A stretch of 64,000 bases of DNA from Shinisaurus crocodilurus (Eukaryota > Chordata > Lepidosauria > Squamata > Shinisauridae). Location: the NCBI GenBank assembly GCA_021292165.1, contig CM037879.1:37726339-37790338 (forward strand). The letters are read 5' to 3'. Position 1 is the stretch's first letter; each line of letters opens with the position of its first letter. The position numbers were made by a program, and so were the translations under genes. Of this stretch, positions 44,926-55,199 are shown piece after piece. Below the pieces are notes generated by a model that saw nothing but the letters and a program-made list of their open reading frames with translations, made no database searches and was not told the origin of the DNA.

Positions 44926-45548
44926 CCCCCCCAGTTGTTTCACTTTTATCATGACAGGGGAGGCCTCCACAGCAATAAGTACATGCGCGTTTGTATTTTT
45001 TTCTCCCTTTAGATTTTAGCATTCAAATGATCAGCCACTAGAGGGCTTTAACTATGAAAGGCAGAAATCTAGTTGTACTGTAAGTTGGAACTGAGACTTA
45101 CAACTTGCAAGCTCCTTCCCTGCCATCCAGTCCCATTTCTCTGATAAGCCCTGCAAAAGCTCAGCTTTTTATTTCATTGTAAAGAAGCGTCCTTTTAATA
45201 GAGGGCTATCACAGGCCCACACAATTTTCTTTCTGCATCAGAGATTGTACAGATCCTACTGAATCACACTGCAGGCTAGACCTACTTTCAGTAACATTTA
45301 GTGATGAAAATGAAGCCACAACCCCCAAAAATGTATGAGGAAAAAAATGCTGCTCATTTAAAAAAAAAATTGATTTTTTAAATTACATCTTTGTCCCAAA
45401 TAATAATCAGTAAGTAAAAATGGGTGCAACTCATCCCCACACATTTTCATTGTTACAGATTATTACACCTTTTCCCATTTGTGTTTCTTCACCACTCCCC
45501 CTATTCTTTAGTGAAAAGATATGCTCCCACCCTATCACACCCATCTTG
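44926..45548. other. Intron, nothing recognised
   Basis: AT-rich sequence with no supported feature. Confidence 0.45.
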
Positions 45549-45571
45549 CCAGTGTGTCATAGTGGTTAGAG

Positions 45572-45679
45572 TGTTTGTTTATTTATTTATTATTACATTT
45601 ATATCCCGCCTTTTTTCCTCTTGCAAGGAACCCAAGGTGGCTTACACAGTCCTCCTCCTCGCCATTTTATCCTCACAAG
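45572..45679 (-). mobile_element. 5'-truncated Sauria-type SINE, nested antisense
   Basis: Minus strand: ttgtgaggataaaatggcg, gccaccttgggttccttgc, ggcgggatataaatgtaat and a TAAATAAATAAA tail. It interrupts the head of the + strand SINE. Confidence 0.85.
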
Positions 45680-45830
45680 TCCCCCCGGGAGATAGGGGTT
45701 CTAGTCCCTACTCAGCCATGAAGCTCAGTGGGTGACTTTGGGCCAGTCACTGACCAGCCTGGCCTACCTCACACGGTTGTTGTGACGATAAAAATGGAGA
45801 GGAGGAAGAGGGTTATGTAAGCCTCCTTGG

Positions 45831-46191
45831 TGTCGTAAATCCATCCAGTACAAAGATAAGCCATCATTGTTATCACAGTCCAAGGGTCGAAGCCAAAATA
45901 TATATGTCCGAAAAGCAGCAAACAGAAACCAGTTCAGGAGCAGGCAAAAGCGTCATCAAGGTCGTTCTGAGGTTCAAAGGCACAAATCTGGGTTCAGGGG
46001 TGTCAAGGCGTCTGGCTGAAGCTGTATCAGCAAACAATTGCTTCCAGCGTCTGATGTGCATTTGGGACCTGCCTTTTGAGCAGGTGCTGATTGGTAAGGC
46101 AGCCCAGCCAGGTCAGACTGCACGTGTCTGGCCCCACCCCAAACACACTCTGGCACAGCCAGTCTCAGTCTGACCTAACGGAGGCACAACA
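45831..46191. mobile_element. Solo-LTR-like element, 361 bp
   Basis: It begins TGTCG and ends CAACA (TG...CA termini). It is flanked by a perfect 5 bp duplication CTTGG (45826-45830, 46192-46196) within the SINE. A CCAAT motif lies about 100 bp from its right end on the minus strand, which slightly favours a minus orientation. There is no internal coding region, as expected for a solo LTR. The family is unknown. Confidence 0.75.
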
Positions 46192-46411
46192 CTTGGGTTT
46201 CTTGCAGGAAAAAAAGGTGGGATATAAATATAATAAATAAATAAATAAATAAATAAAATATTCCTATACTAACAAACGGACTCAGTTTCGCATGGGTTGG
46301 GATAGTCCTTAGTTTGATACAGCAAAGCCTTCAAGCAAATGTATGGCGGTCAGAGTTGGACACCCCATCTGAGTGAAGAAGGCATGCCTGCTGGCTCCCC
46401 TAGGCATGGCC

Positions 46412-46413
46412 CC

Positions 46414-46458
<45 letters not shown>

Positions 46459-46491
46459 CTCCATTCTCACACAAACACACACACACACACA
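46412..46491. repeat. (AC)n microsatellite, interrupted
   Basis: About 20 AC units, a short interruption, then about 10 more. Confidence 0.95.
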
Positions 46492-46550
46492 TGTACCCTT
46501 CCTAGACCCATCTTCTTAGCTGATTAGCTGAGGGTGGGGACATTTTTCTT

Positions 46551-46800
46551 GTCCCAGCACTGAGAGAGGAGCTGCTCTCCATGCTTGGGGAGAGAAAAGG
46601 GCTTATCTCCAATCTGTAGCAAATTGGAGACAAGCGCTTTCCACAGCCCTAGCACTGAGAGAAGGGAAAAGGCTTATCTGTGCTCTGCTGCAGATCAGAG
46701 ATAAGCCCTTTTGCCTGCCCCAGCACTGAGAGTGGGAAGGGGGCTTATTATCTCCGATCTACTGCAGATTGGAGATAAGTCTTTTCTCTCTCGGTGCTGG
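46551..46800. repeat. Three tandem hairpin units
   Basis: Three successive stems occur: cttatctccaatctg / caaattggagacaag (46601-46635), cttatctgtgctctg / cagatcagagataag (46672-46705) and cttattatctccgatct / cagattggagataag (46743-46779). Each is preceded by agcactgagag (46556, 46651, 46722), and the last is followed by its complement ctctcggtgct. Possibly a MITE expanded internally. Confidence 0.7.
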
Positions 46801-47409
46801 GGCAGGGGAAAGGGGCAGGGTCTGGGAAGGAGTTTGGCAGGCCATAATCGGCCCACCAGCTGAAGGTTCCCCATGCCTGATGCAAATGGCTAGGGCTAGG
46901 AGTGCCGGTACTATAGGCCTATGAATCTGCATAGAGCAGAAACAATCCTTAGCACTGTATTATTTAATTAAGAGTTTTATATCCCGCAACAGTCTGATGA
47001 GCTTTAACTGTATGTCTATTATGAGAATGAATGTGATTGGTTGTGCTTAGCCAGACATGTTAATTTCAGTGCATACGAAGGGAATATTTGACACTTTAAA
47101 CTGATAAATAATGTGAAAGAGGATTTAGATGCTATTCTGGTTTGCGTGCAGCTCCTTTCCTTGCTGTGTTCAGTTATTTCTGCAGAGTTTATCCGCTGCT
47201 GGTTTCTAACAAATTATGTCGCATCGACAGTAATATTTTTGCTATAGCCTAATTGTAGAAGCTAGCGTCTCATGACAAAGTATGGGGAAAGTACTTAGAA
47301 ATATCAATACATAGCAGTTGTTTAATTAACACTTATGTAATTTTCATTGCATTCTCCTTGAAAAATCCATAAGAAGATAAGTGATGTATAAGTCTTTCCT
47401 TTACCAAGA
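46801..47409. other. Intron, nothing recognised
   Basis: AT-rich sequence. A short atcccgcaacag motif at about 46980 may be a LINE end. No gene. Confidence 0.45.
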
Positions 47410-47900
47410 CTCCTCACCCTCTCTCTCATCATGGCTACCACTTGCTTGTTTGTCAGGGACAGAGTCAGTGAGCAAGTAGCCAGTGGCATCTGCTGCTGCT
47501 GCTCCTCCCCACCACCATTGTCTGGATCCAGGGCCAGTGTCATACTAGGGCACCTGCCAAGAGTTCCCTGGAATTGTTCTTCCTCTTCAACATCACAACC
47601 TGCTCGTTCACCTGCCCCTTGCTATGGCCCAGACAAGAGTGGTGGTGCAGAACCATAGAGGCTGGTGGCTTCAATGTCAGTGGGATGGTGTTTCAGTCTG
47701 AACTTTTAAGGAGCTATCCATGGCGCTGAACCACAGGAAGGTTCAGCACCATGGACAGCTCCTTAAAAGTTCAGACTGAAACCCAGAGTGGATGTACTGC
47801 CCTACTGACATTGGAGCCACCAGCCTCAACTGGGTGAGAAGGAGGAGCAGTAGATGCCACTGCCTGCTTACTCACTGGCAAGTAAACCGCACAGTAGCCA
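47410..47900 (+). repeat. Family D repeat containing a family C MITE
   Basis: ccacttgcttgtttgtcagg, gtcagtgagcaagtagcc and ccaccaccattgtctgga match family D, and agatgccactgcctgcttac at the right matches its reverse copy at 15.5 kb. A family C palindrome lies at about 47655-47829: aggctggtggcttcaatgtc / gacattggagccaccagcct with inner arms ctgaacttttaaggagct / agctccttaaaagttcag. Confidence 0.55.
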
Positions 47901-48194
47901 GGAAACCACCAAACAACTGGTGATTGGGGGAAAGGGCTGGATCAAGGGGAAGGCTACCTGGGGAGCTCACTCGGAGGGCCGGATTTGGCCCCCAGGATGG
48001 CTGGATTTGGCCCCTGGGTCTGAGGTTTTGCCCCCCGGGTCTGAGGTTTTGCCCCCCTGGATTATGACGCCTGCTCTATTTCAAAAGGTGAGGGCAAAAA
48101 GAGATCCCAACTGTACTAAAGTCTGTGTGCGTGTCGTCGTCCCCCCGCCCCACATGAGCTGTCCACAGCTCTGCTCTGCTCCCAAGGCAGAGCT

Positions 48195-48362
48195 AGCAAG
48201 TTTAGGATGGCCATTTATGAATCACCCAGAAGGAGGAAATGCATCACCAAAAAGGAGGGCACCGTGTTGCATAAAATTTTGCATATGCTAATTTATATGT
48301 GTCGATGCCAATTTAGAAATCATTATTATAACTTGAACAGAAATACAGATGATCTCACCTTT
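48195..48362 (+). repeat. Family G repeat
   Basis: ggatggccatttatgaatc, atgcatcaccaaaaaggag, ttttgcatatgctaattta and aatcattattataacttg in the same order as at 32580. Confidence 0.55.
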
Positions 48363-48434
48363 CTCACTCTCTAAACTTGCATTGGATTGCACCTTAAACA
48401 TCTCATAAAATGAATTTCTCTAGGTGTTCAGTGC

Positions 48435-48505
48435 CTTGTATCTCCAGTTGAAAGGATCAGGTAGCAGGTGATGAGAAAGACCTCTACCTGAGACCCTTGA
48501 GCTAG
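48435..48505 (+). mobile_element. tRNA-derived SINE remnant (15.7 kb family)
   Basis: ggatcaggtagcaggtgatg and gacctctacctgagaccctt match the middle of the SINE at 15670-15890. An (AAT)n microsatellite follows at 48512-48560. Confidence 0.6.
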
Positions 48506-48508
48506 CCA

Positions 48509-48511
<3 letters not shown>

Positions 48512-48561
<50 letters not shown>

Positions 48562-48700
48562 TAAAATTTCTTACCCGACTCTCCATCTAGATCGAGGCGG
48601 GGAACAGCAAAAAAACAAAACACACAAACTAATGAAACACAACACATACTATTAAAACATCTTAAAATATCTTAAAAACATCTTTAAAATATTGAGGCTG
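48512..48700 (-). repeat. (AAT)n microsatellite and LINE 3'-end remnant
   Basis: About 16 AAT units, then aatttcttacccgactctcc and atctagatcgaggcgggg, which in reverse resembles a common squamate LINE 3' end. Confidence 0.55.
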
Positions 48701-48717
48701 TATGTAGTAACCATTGT

Positions 48718-48920
48718 TACATAGAATCTTAGAGTTGGAAGGTGCATCAGAGATCATCTAGTCCAACCCTGCTCGATACAGGCTCTGCATTGCAGGATGC
48801 AGCTGCAGCATCCCTGACGGATGGCTGTCCTCCGCTGAAGGAGAACTACCCACCACCTCCCGAGGCAAGTCTGTTCCACTGCTGAACAGCCCTCACTCCT
48901 AATGTTTCGCCTGCACCTTC
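48718..48920 (-). mobile_element. CR1 LINE 3' UTR, antisense (second subfamily)
   Basis: Minus strand: gaggtggtgggtagttctcc, ctgcaatgcagagcctgtat, agggttggactagatgatc and aactctaagattctatg. The layout is CR1-like but the subfamily differs from the 41.9 kb copy. Confidence 0.8.
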
Positions 48921-49490
48921 TCCGTTGCCTTTTTTCTTTTCCTTGCTGTTGACTTTCCAAATTGCCATGCTTTTTCTAGTTTCCCAACCCTGACTAATTA
49001 CTGGAAAAGAGTCTTTGGTCCTTTTACATCCTTGCCACAACGTGAGTCACAGGGGCGAATGCATTGTGCTGCTAATTGCAGGACACTGCCACTGCTTGCT
49101 GGATGCCTGGGGTTGGCAGTTCCCAGTTAATTGGTGATGCCTGCATGCTGCAATTAACCTCATTAGGGATTGAATTACATCTAATTAAACTCTTGTCTCG
49201 GACAGGAGCCGTGTAATCCTTTTTTGCTGTTGGGCTGTCCCTCAGTGGGGGCCATTCTGAAACCTGCTGGGGTTTTTTTTTTTGCTGTGCAGTCTGAGTG
49301 GGAGGACAGGAGCCGTCGGTGTGTCACAAACTCACACACCGAAAAGCACCACTGACAGCGTAGCCCTTTAAAATATTTCAAACCTTGTCTTGAAAGTATT
49401 GTGGAATTTTAACTAGTGTTGATTGCTTGGCTGAAGTTATACCGCTTCTTTAAATATGTGTGGAAATGATTTTCTATTATTTATTTATTT
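48921..49490. other. Repeat-free intron with a TAAT-core cluster
   Basis: No repeat is recognised. From about 48990 to 49190 several TAAT/ATTA cores occur (actaattactgg, gctaattgcag, agttaattgg, caattaacc, gaattac, ctaattaaac), which could be homeodomain-type sites. This is suggestive only. A poly-T tract is at 49270-49283. Confidence 0.35.
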
Positions 49491-51756
49491 TATTTTATTT
49501 TATTTCTATACCGCCCAATAGCCGAAGCTCTCTGGGCAGTTTACAACCATTCATAAATACATTCTAAAATACAGATAACAGTAAAATCATAAAATTTCAT
49601 GACAAAAGTTTAAAAACCAAATTTAAAACGGCAAATAACTGAAACAAGTTAATAAACTAAGCTTGCAGCTGACATAATCCCCCCCCCCATGTGCTATTTT
49701 GAGCTGTTAAGAGTTAAATGCCTGGGCATAGAGGGCAGTCTTAACCTGGTGCCAAAAGGATAGTAGAGTTGGCGCCAGGTGGTTCTCAGTGGGGAGCTGA
49801 TTCCATAATTGGGGAGGCCATTACTGAGAAGGCCCTCCTCCTTGTTGCCACCAACCGAGCCTCCCTCAGAGGTGGTACTCAGAGGAAGTCCTCAGATGTT
49901 GATCATAGTGGGTGGGTAGATTGCGCTTGGGAGAGGCGTTCCATCAAGTATTGCGGTCCCAAGCTGTGTAGGCTTTATAGGTTAAAACCAGCCCTTGAAT
50001 TGGGCTCGGAAGCATATTGGCAGCCAATGCAAGTGGGCCAGAACTGATGTTATGTGTTCAGACCTTCTAGTCCCGGTCATTAGTCTGGCTCCCACGTTTT
50101 GCACAAGTTGCAGCTTCTGGACATTCTTCAAGGGTAGCCCCACATATAGTACATTGCAGTAGTCTAACTTAGCGATTACCAGAGGTAGATTACTGAAACC
50201 AGGCTATCCCTGTCCAGATAGGAGTGTAACTGGGCCACCAGCCGAAGCTGGTAGAAGGCACTCTTTGCCACTGAGGCCATTTCAGTCTGAGAGCCAGTGT
50301 GGCGTAGTGGTGAGAGTGTTGGACTGGGACTCGGGAGATCCGGGTTCTAGTCCCCGCTCAGCCATGAAACTTACTGGGTGACTTTGGGCCAGTCACTGAC
50401 TCTCAGCCTAACCTACCTCACAGGGTTGTTGTGAGGATAAAAGGGAGAGGAGAAGGAGGATTATGTAAACCGCCTTGAGTTCCTTGCAGGAAAAAAGGTG
50501 GGGTATAAATGTAATAAATAAATAAATAAATAAGTGAGAAAGATGACTTCCAGGATCACCCCCAAGCTATGAACCTGCTCCTTCAAGGGGAGTGCAACCC
50601 CATCCAGAACAGGTTGAACGCCCTCCATCTGGTCAGAGGAACCACCCACTAACAGCATCTCAGTCTGGATTGAGCTTCAGTTTGTTAGCCCTCATCCAGT
50701 CCATTGTCGCAGCCAGGCACCAGTTTAGCACATCCACAGCCTCACTTGCTGAAGATGAAAAGGAGAAATAGAGCTGTGTGTCATCAGCATACTGATGGCA
50801 CCACACTCCAAAACTCTGGATGACCCCACTCAGCAGTTTCATGTAGATGTTAAATAACATGGGCTGGCCCCAAGGAACCCCATACTGGAGAGTCCTCGAG
50901 GCTGAGCAGTATTCCCCAAACATCACCTTCTGGAGCTGGCCATCCAAGTAGGAGTGGAACCATTGCAATGCAGTACCCCGAACTCCCAACTCAGACAGTC
51001 ACCCCAGAAGGATACCATGGTCGATGGTATCGAAAGCCACTGGCACTGAGAGATCCAGGAGCATCAACAGGGTCACACTCCCCCTGTCTCTGTCCCGACA
51101 TAGGTCATCATACAGGGTAACCAAAGCTGTTTCTGTGCCAAAACCAGGCCTGAACCCCGACTGAAATGGATCCAGATAATCAGTTTTATCCAAGAGTACC
51201 TGGAGCTGGTTGGCCACCACCCGCTCAAGGACCTTGCCCAGGAAAGGAACATTCGCCACCGGCCTAAAGTTGTTAAGATCTTCTGGGTCCAGAGAGGGTT
51301 TCTTCAGGAGTGGCCTCATCACCGCCTGTTTCAGATGGCATGGGACCACTCCCTCTTGCAAGGAGGCATTGATCACCTCTCTGGTCCAGCCAGCTGTTCC
51401 CTTCCTGCTAGTTTTTATAAGCTGAGAGGGGCAAGGATCCAGTACGGATGTGGTTGCACGAACCTGTCCAAGCACCTTGTCAACATCCTCGAGCTGTACC
51501 AACTGAAACTCATCCAAGAAAATTGGACCAGGCTGTGCTCTGGGTATCTCGCCAGATTCAGCTGCTATAGCATTGGAGTCTAAGTCCTGGTGGATGCAAG
51601 AGATTTTTTCCTGGAAGTGCCTAGCAAATATATTACAGCGGGCCTCAGATGGGTCTCTAATGTCACGGGCCAGTGTATAATAGGCCCCAGACAACCCTAA
51701 AGAGCTCTGCTGGGCAGCAAAGAGATGATTGGATAGAGCTTTCAATCTGGTACCCA
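49491..51756 (-). mobile_element. L2-clade LINE, antisense, with nested SINE
   Basis: The minus strand encodes, from 51756 down, a linker (RLKALSNHLFAAQQ, ARHFQEKISCIHQ), then reverse transcriptase: LDPCPSQLIK, FRPVANVPFLGKVLERVVAN, FRPGFGTETALVTLYDD, AFDTIDHGILL, LFNIYMKLL and YADDTQLYFS (catalytic YADD near 50790). It ends with LKLNPDK and LPLKEQVHSLGVI before the 3' UTR and a TAAAATAAAATAAA tail at about 49491. Frameshifts near 50659 and 50990 and a two-residue PV insertion in the DLS-AFD motif show it is inactive. A Sauria SINE (50288-50532) interrupts it. Confidence 0.9.
50288..50532 (+). mobile_element. Sauria-type SINE, full length
   Basis: This is the most complete copy. It has an A box TGGCGTAGTGG (50300-50310), a B-box-like GGTTCTAGTCC (50343-50353), the body ctgggtgactttgggccagt, the tail region accgccttgagttccttgc and aggtggggtataaatg, and (AATA)n. 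It lies inside the antisense L2 LINE and is therefore younger than it. Confidence 0.93.
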
Positions 51757-51865
51757 CCAGATGTTTTGGATTTGTACTACAACTATCAGTCGTCCTGACC
51801 TTTGGCCATGCTGGCTGGGGCTGATTGAAGTTGTAGGCCAAAACATCTGGAAGGTACCAAGTTGG
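51757..51865. mobile_element. hAT-type palindromic MITE remnant (family E)
   Basis: ccagatgttttggatttgta and gtaggccaaaacatctgg are arms around a ccatgctggctggggctgat centre. The left end is eroded where it meets the L2 LINE. Confidence 0.65.
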
Positions 51866-51986
51866 GGTTGTTTACATCTTTCTGTATATTTTATATATGT
51901 TGTTTGTTTATCTTTTTGTCTTTATTAATCCAAGTATTAATAATGCAAGGAGGAAGGGCAAGTTTACACATGTAGCAGTGGTTCCC

Positions 51987-52211
51987 CGTTCTCTCACCCC
52001 GTCATTGTCAACCTTTTGCATGCTCACAATCATGTGGACAGAGTCAGTCCTGTGTTGATCTACTCAGGATCTATATCACCCTTCCACAACCTGGAATTCC
52101 ACACGTTCTCTCACCCCGTCATTGTCAACCTTTTGCATGCTCACAATCATGTGGACAGAGTCAGTCCTGTGTTGATCTACTCAGGATCTATATCACCCTT
52201 CCACAACCTGG
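51987..52211. repeat. 117 bp perfect tandem duplication
   Basis: Copies 51987-52103 and 52104-52211 share cgttctctcaccccgtcatt to cccttccacaacctgg without visible differences. The duplication is recent, or an assembly artefact. Confidence 0.9.
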
Positions 52212-52214
52212 GTC

Positions 52215-52320
52215 TTCCTGGATAGTATGGGCAATAATTCCCAGCATTCCTGACTATTGGCCTTGCTGGCAGGGGCTGATGAGAGTCGAAGTCCAAAACA
52301 TCTGGAGGGCACTGTGATGT
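52215..52320. mobile_element. Degraded family E MITE
   Basis: attcccagcattcctgact, ggcaggggctgatgagagtc and gtccaaaacatctggaggg match family E, but the left arm is lost. Confidence 0.55.
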
Positions 52321-52369
52321 TATTGTGATGTTACACACTAATGATGTAATTGTGTGTAAATTAATATGT

Positions 52370-52529
52370 GTATATATAGTAGGTATATAGTATAGTAGGT
52401 ATATAGTATATACATATATAGTGTATATATAGTAGGTATATAGTAGGTGTAGAATGGAGAGGAGGAGGATTATGTAAGCCGCCTTGGGTTCCTTGAAGGA
52501 AAAAAGGCGGGGTATAAATATAATAAATA

Positions 52530-52567
<38 letters not shown>
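52370..52567 (+). repeat. TA-rich microsatellite with SINE tail
   Basis: TATAGTAGG-type repeats at 52370-52448, a Sauria SINE 3' part (agccgccttgggttccttga, ggcggggtataaatataat) at 52449-52535, then (TA)n to 52567. Confidence 0.85.
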
Positions 52568-52570
<3 letters not shown>

Positions 52571-52713
52571 GGCTTTTTTTCTGGTGGAACTCACAGGAAC
52601 TGAGTTCCAGCACCTTTTCTTCTATTAATTGCATTACAATTTAATCGCCATCTACTCCCGAGGAAATGTAATCCAAGAGTTCCGGTACCTTTTTCTCCAG
52701 AAAAAAAGCACTG
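52568..52713. mobile_element. hAT-like MITE, 146 bp
   Basis: Starts cagggctttttttctgg and ends ccagaaaaaaagcactg. Flanked by TATATATA on both sides, which fits an 8 bp duplication but is not proof inside a (TA)n tract. Confidence 0.7.
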
Positions 52714-52732
52714 TATATATATAATATAGTAA

Positions 52733-53168
52733 TGTGTTCCTGTTATGAGTCTATGGTTATAGGTAGGTATTCCTGTCTTTTATGGTAGTTAAGTCTATGG
52801 TGAGTGAGAAAGGAAGGGCAGGAAGAATGGTGGATTTACATATGTGAGCTGATTGGCTGAGAGAGTGAAGGGGGCGTGATATGTGTGTCATCTATAAACT
52901 GTGGGCTGGGCTGTGTGAGGCAGATTAAGTTAGTTAGGAGGTTAGGTAGAGGGTCAGATGGATCAGAGATAGTAGTTAGAATTAGTGAGAGCAGGGATTA
53001 TTATTAATGGGAACAGAGTGTGAGGGTGGATTTAGAAATAGAATAGGCTGGAGATTAAATAGTATTAACTGAAACTTATGTATTGAACTTATTTCAAGAA
53101 ACCTTTGTAGTTTAAATAAACTTTACTTTGTTTGTTAAAGCAACCTGTGTGAGAAGCAGTGCTTTACA
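52733..53168 (+). mobile_element. LTR-like block
   Basis: The + strand order is gagctgattggctgagag (inverted CCAAT), tctataaactgtgggctgg (TATAAA, about 52892), then tttaaataaactttac (AATAAA, about 53113) and a TTTGTTTGTT-rich stretch. This order over about 430 bp fits a retroviral LTR. The ends (TGTG ... TTTACA) and a target duplication are not clear. No gag, pol or env frame follows. Confidence 0.45.
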
Positions 53169-53386
53169 TATTGTCAGAGAAACATAAAGGTGTTTATTAA
53201 CATAAGGTGGGGATAATATAAATCCCAGGGAGAGTGTGAGAGTTGTAAGGGTAAGGGTTACAGAGAGAAAAAACCCAGCCTTACAAAAACACACCCACAG
53301 CTCCAAAAGGAGGGCAAAAAAAAAAAGGAAGGCCCTCTGAAGGGAGGGGTGCGTCAGCCACCCAGTTGAGAAAGGTTGATCTACAC

Positions 53387-53454
53387 CAGTGTTCACCAGC
53401 ATGCTGGGAGTTGTAGGCCAAAAACATCTGGGGACCTAAGGTTGGAGAACACGG
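53387..53454. mobile_element. Internally deleted family E MITE, 68 bp
   Basis: cagtgttcaccagcatgctg to ggttggagaacacgg, flanked by a perfect 8 bp duplication ATCTACAC (53379-53386, 53455-53462). Most of the left arm is missing. Confidence 0.8.
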
Positions 53455-53462
53455 ATCTACAC

Positions 53463-54006
53463 AGTGATATTTATGACCTTAGTAGCACTTTGGGGGACTG
53501 CTAAGTATGTTGCCTGTCGAAGCTCAGAATCATGTGTGTCAGTAGAATTGTGTCTTTCTTCTCTCTCCCTGGGCTTCGATTGGGCTGGGTATATTGACTC
53601 ATTGGCTGACATTACACGAGTAACAGTTCTGCTGCAGTTCCTCACCTGCAAAGTTGAAATAACAATTCAGAGCCACCTGACTCACCAGAAACATGTGGGG
53701 CTTACCGAGATCACGTTGGTAGCTTTGGGTGCTGGGCAAATGATTAAGATGGATCCATGTAAACTCCAAATAGATCCCTTGTTTCCCTGCATAAAGCTCA
53801 AATGGTAAATCTATACAACATGTTGTTAAACGCAGTCTTGAAGGAGCCAGCTTTGATTTAAATAAATGTCAGCATAACCGTTTATTGTATGCAAGATATG
53901 ATGTGTTGTACTTAACTAACGTTCCGGTAACGAATGAAATTGGGACTTTGATTTTAAAGTAAAAGCACTTCAGAAAATTGCTTGCGCTGAGTCACATTAT
54001 TGGTCC
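53463..54006. other. Intron, repeat-free
   Basis: No repeat or coding feature is recognised. Confidence 0.45.
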
Positions 54007-54014
54007 ATCTAACT

Positions 54015-54129
54015 CAGTGTTCTCCAACCTTGGGTCCCCAGATGTTTTTGGCCTACAACTCCCAGCATGTTGTACATGCTGGGAGTTGTAGGCCAAAAAC
54101 ATCTGGGGACCCAAGGTTGGAGAACACTG
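54015..54129. mobile_element. hAT-type palindromic MITE (family E), 115 bp
   Basis: cagtgttctccaaccttggg faces cccaaggttggagaacactg perfectly; the centre is gcatgttgtacatgc. Flanks atctaact (54007-54014) and atgtaact (54130-54137) match at 7 of 8. Confidence 0.9.
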
Positions 54130-54140
54130 ATGTAACTCAA

Positions 54141-54275
54141 TATTATTTACTTGGGTCGGCAACAACTCTCCGGGGTTTCAGAAATCAATCTCTTCCAGCC
54201 CTGCCTGCGTATGCCACGAATTGAAGCAGGGACCTTTTGAGCTGCAGACCTTCCCCTCATTTGAAAGAGATGATA
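54141..54275 (-). mobile_element. tRNA-derived SINE remnant, antisense
   Basis: Minus strand: caaatgaggggaaggtctgc, agctcaaaaggtccctgctt, caattcgtggcatacgcagg and ctggaagagattgatttctg. This is the head of a tRNA-type SINE with a degraded B box. A (GGA)n tract follows at 54278-54312. Confidence 0.5.
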
Positions 54276-54404
54276 ATGGTGGTGGTGGAGGAGGAGGAGA
54301 AGGAGGAGGAGGAAACAGAAATGCTGAATCAAGTATAAAGCAAAATATATTTTTATTTATAATATTTATATACCACTTCATATAATAAAACCTCTTAACA
54401 GAGT

Positions 54405-54872
54405 GATCATATGGTCCATAGACAGCGTCAAGAGGGGCATAGGATTCTTCAGATTCCCAGATCCGAGGTTGGAAAAGAGCTCCAACCTCGGAGCTGGGGA
54501 ATCTGTGCTCAGATCCCTGGCCCCCTGCCTCTCAGCTGGCATGGAAAGAACCGCACCGGCAGCTTCTCCAAGGTTGTAAGACCGACCTCAGAGAAAGGGT
54601 AAAGGGGGTGGGAAGTTCTGCGGGGTGGGGCGGGGTGGGGTGGGGAAGAGACTGGGTCCGCCAGCATGCAGCGTATGCTGGTGGTGCTCCAGCCTCCTTC
54701 CCTCCTCGTCCGAAGCGCTGCAGCTAGACAGCTGAAATCAGCTGCCTAGCTGACGCAGGGTGGGAGGAGCAGGGAGGTGAAGATCGCCTCTGCGTTCCTC
54801 CCACCCTGCAAAGGATGCCTGTAATCCTCCAAGTTCGGAGGCTTGCAGGCATCCCCATTGGATTGTGTCCTA
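54405..54872. repeat. GC-rich interspersed repeat (family M)
   Basis: gctccagcctccttccctcc, gaagatcgcctctgcgttc and ctcccaccctgcaaaggatg also occur, in that order, at 55540-55660. Inner inverted repeats include ccgaggttggaaaagagctc / gagctccaacctcgg and ccagcatgcagcgtatgctgg. Confidence 0.5.
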
Positions 54873-55199
54873 ACACGTAAAATACTGTAACAACCACAGT
54901 TAAAATGGACTCACACTCACACCAGTTACAACTTACAACAAAATAAATAAATAAACAAAAATATTTTTTTGGGAGACAGAAATTTGCCTAGACCTGTGAT
55001 ATCAAACCGATCAGCTTTCTTTGGAACAGCTGTATAGAAAAGCACAGATGATTCACTGTCGGTGCCTGACTTGGGGTTGGAGGGGAGAGGAGTTTTAATG
55101 GGACTTTATAAAGAAGAAGAAGAAGAAGAAGAAGAAGAAGGGATGACCTTAGCACACACACATTAGTCCACAGCAAAAAATAATACGAAATAATGCACA

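Larger units (their letters stand above)
45549..46260 (+). mobile_element. Sauria-type SINE with two nested insertions
   Basis: The + strand SINE is in three pieces: head at 45549-45571 (catagtggttagagtgt), body at 45680-45830 (ggttctagtcccta ... tatgtaagcctccttgg) and tail at 46192-46260 (cttgggtttcttgcaggaaa and (AATA)n). The first gap holds an antisense SINE tail (45572-45679); the second holds a 361 bp LTR-like element (45831-46191). Joining the outer edges of the second gap restores the expected SINE consensus order. Confidence 0.88.
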
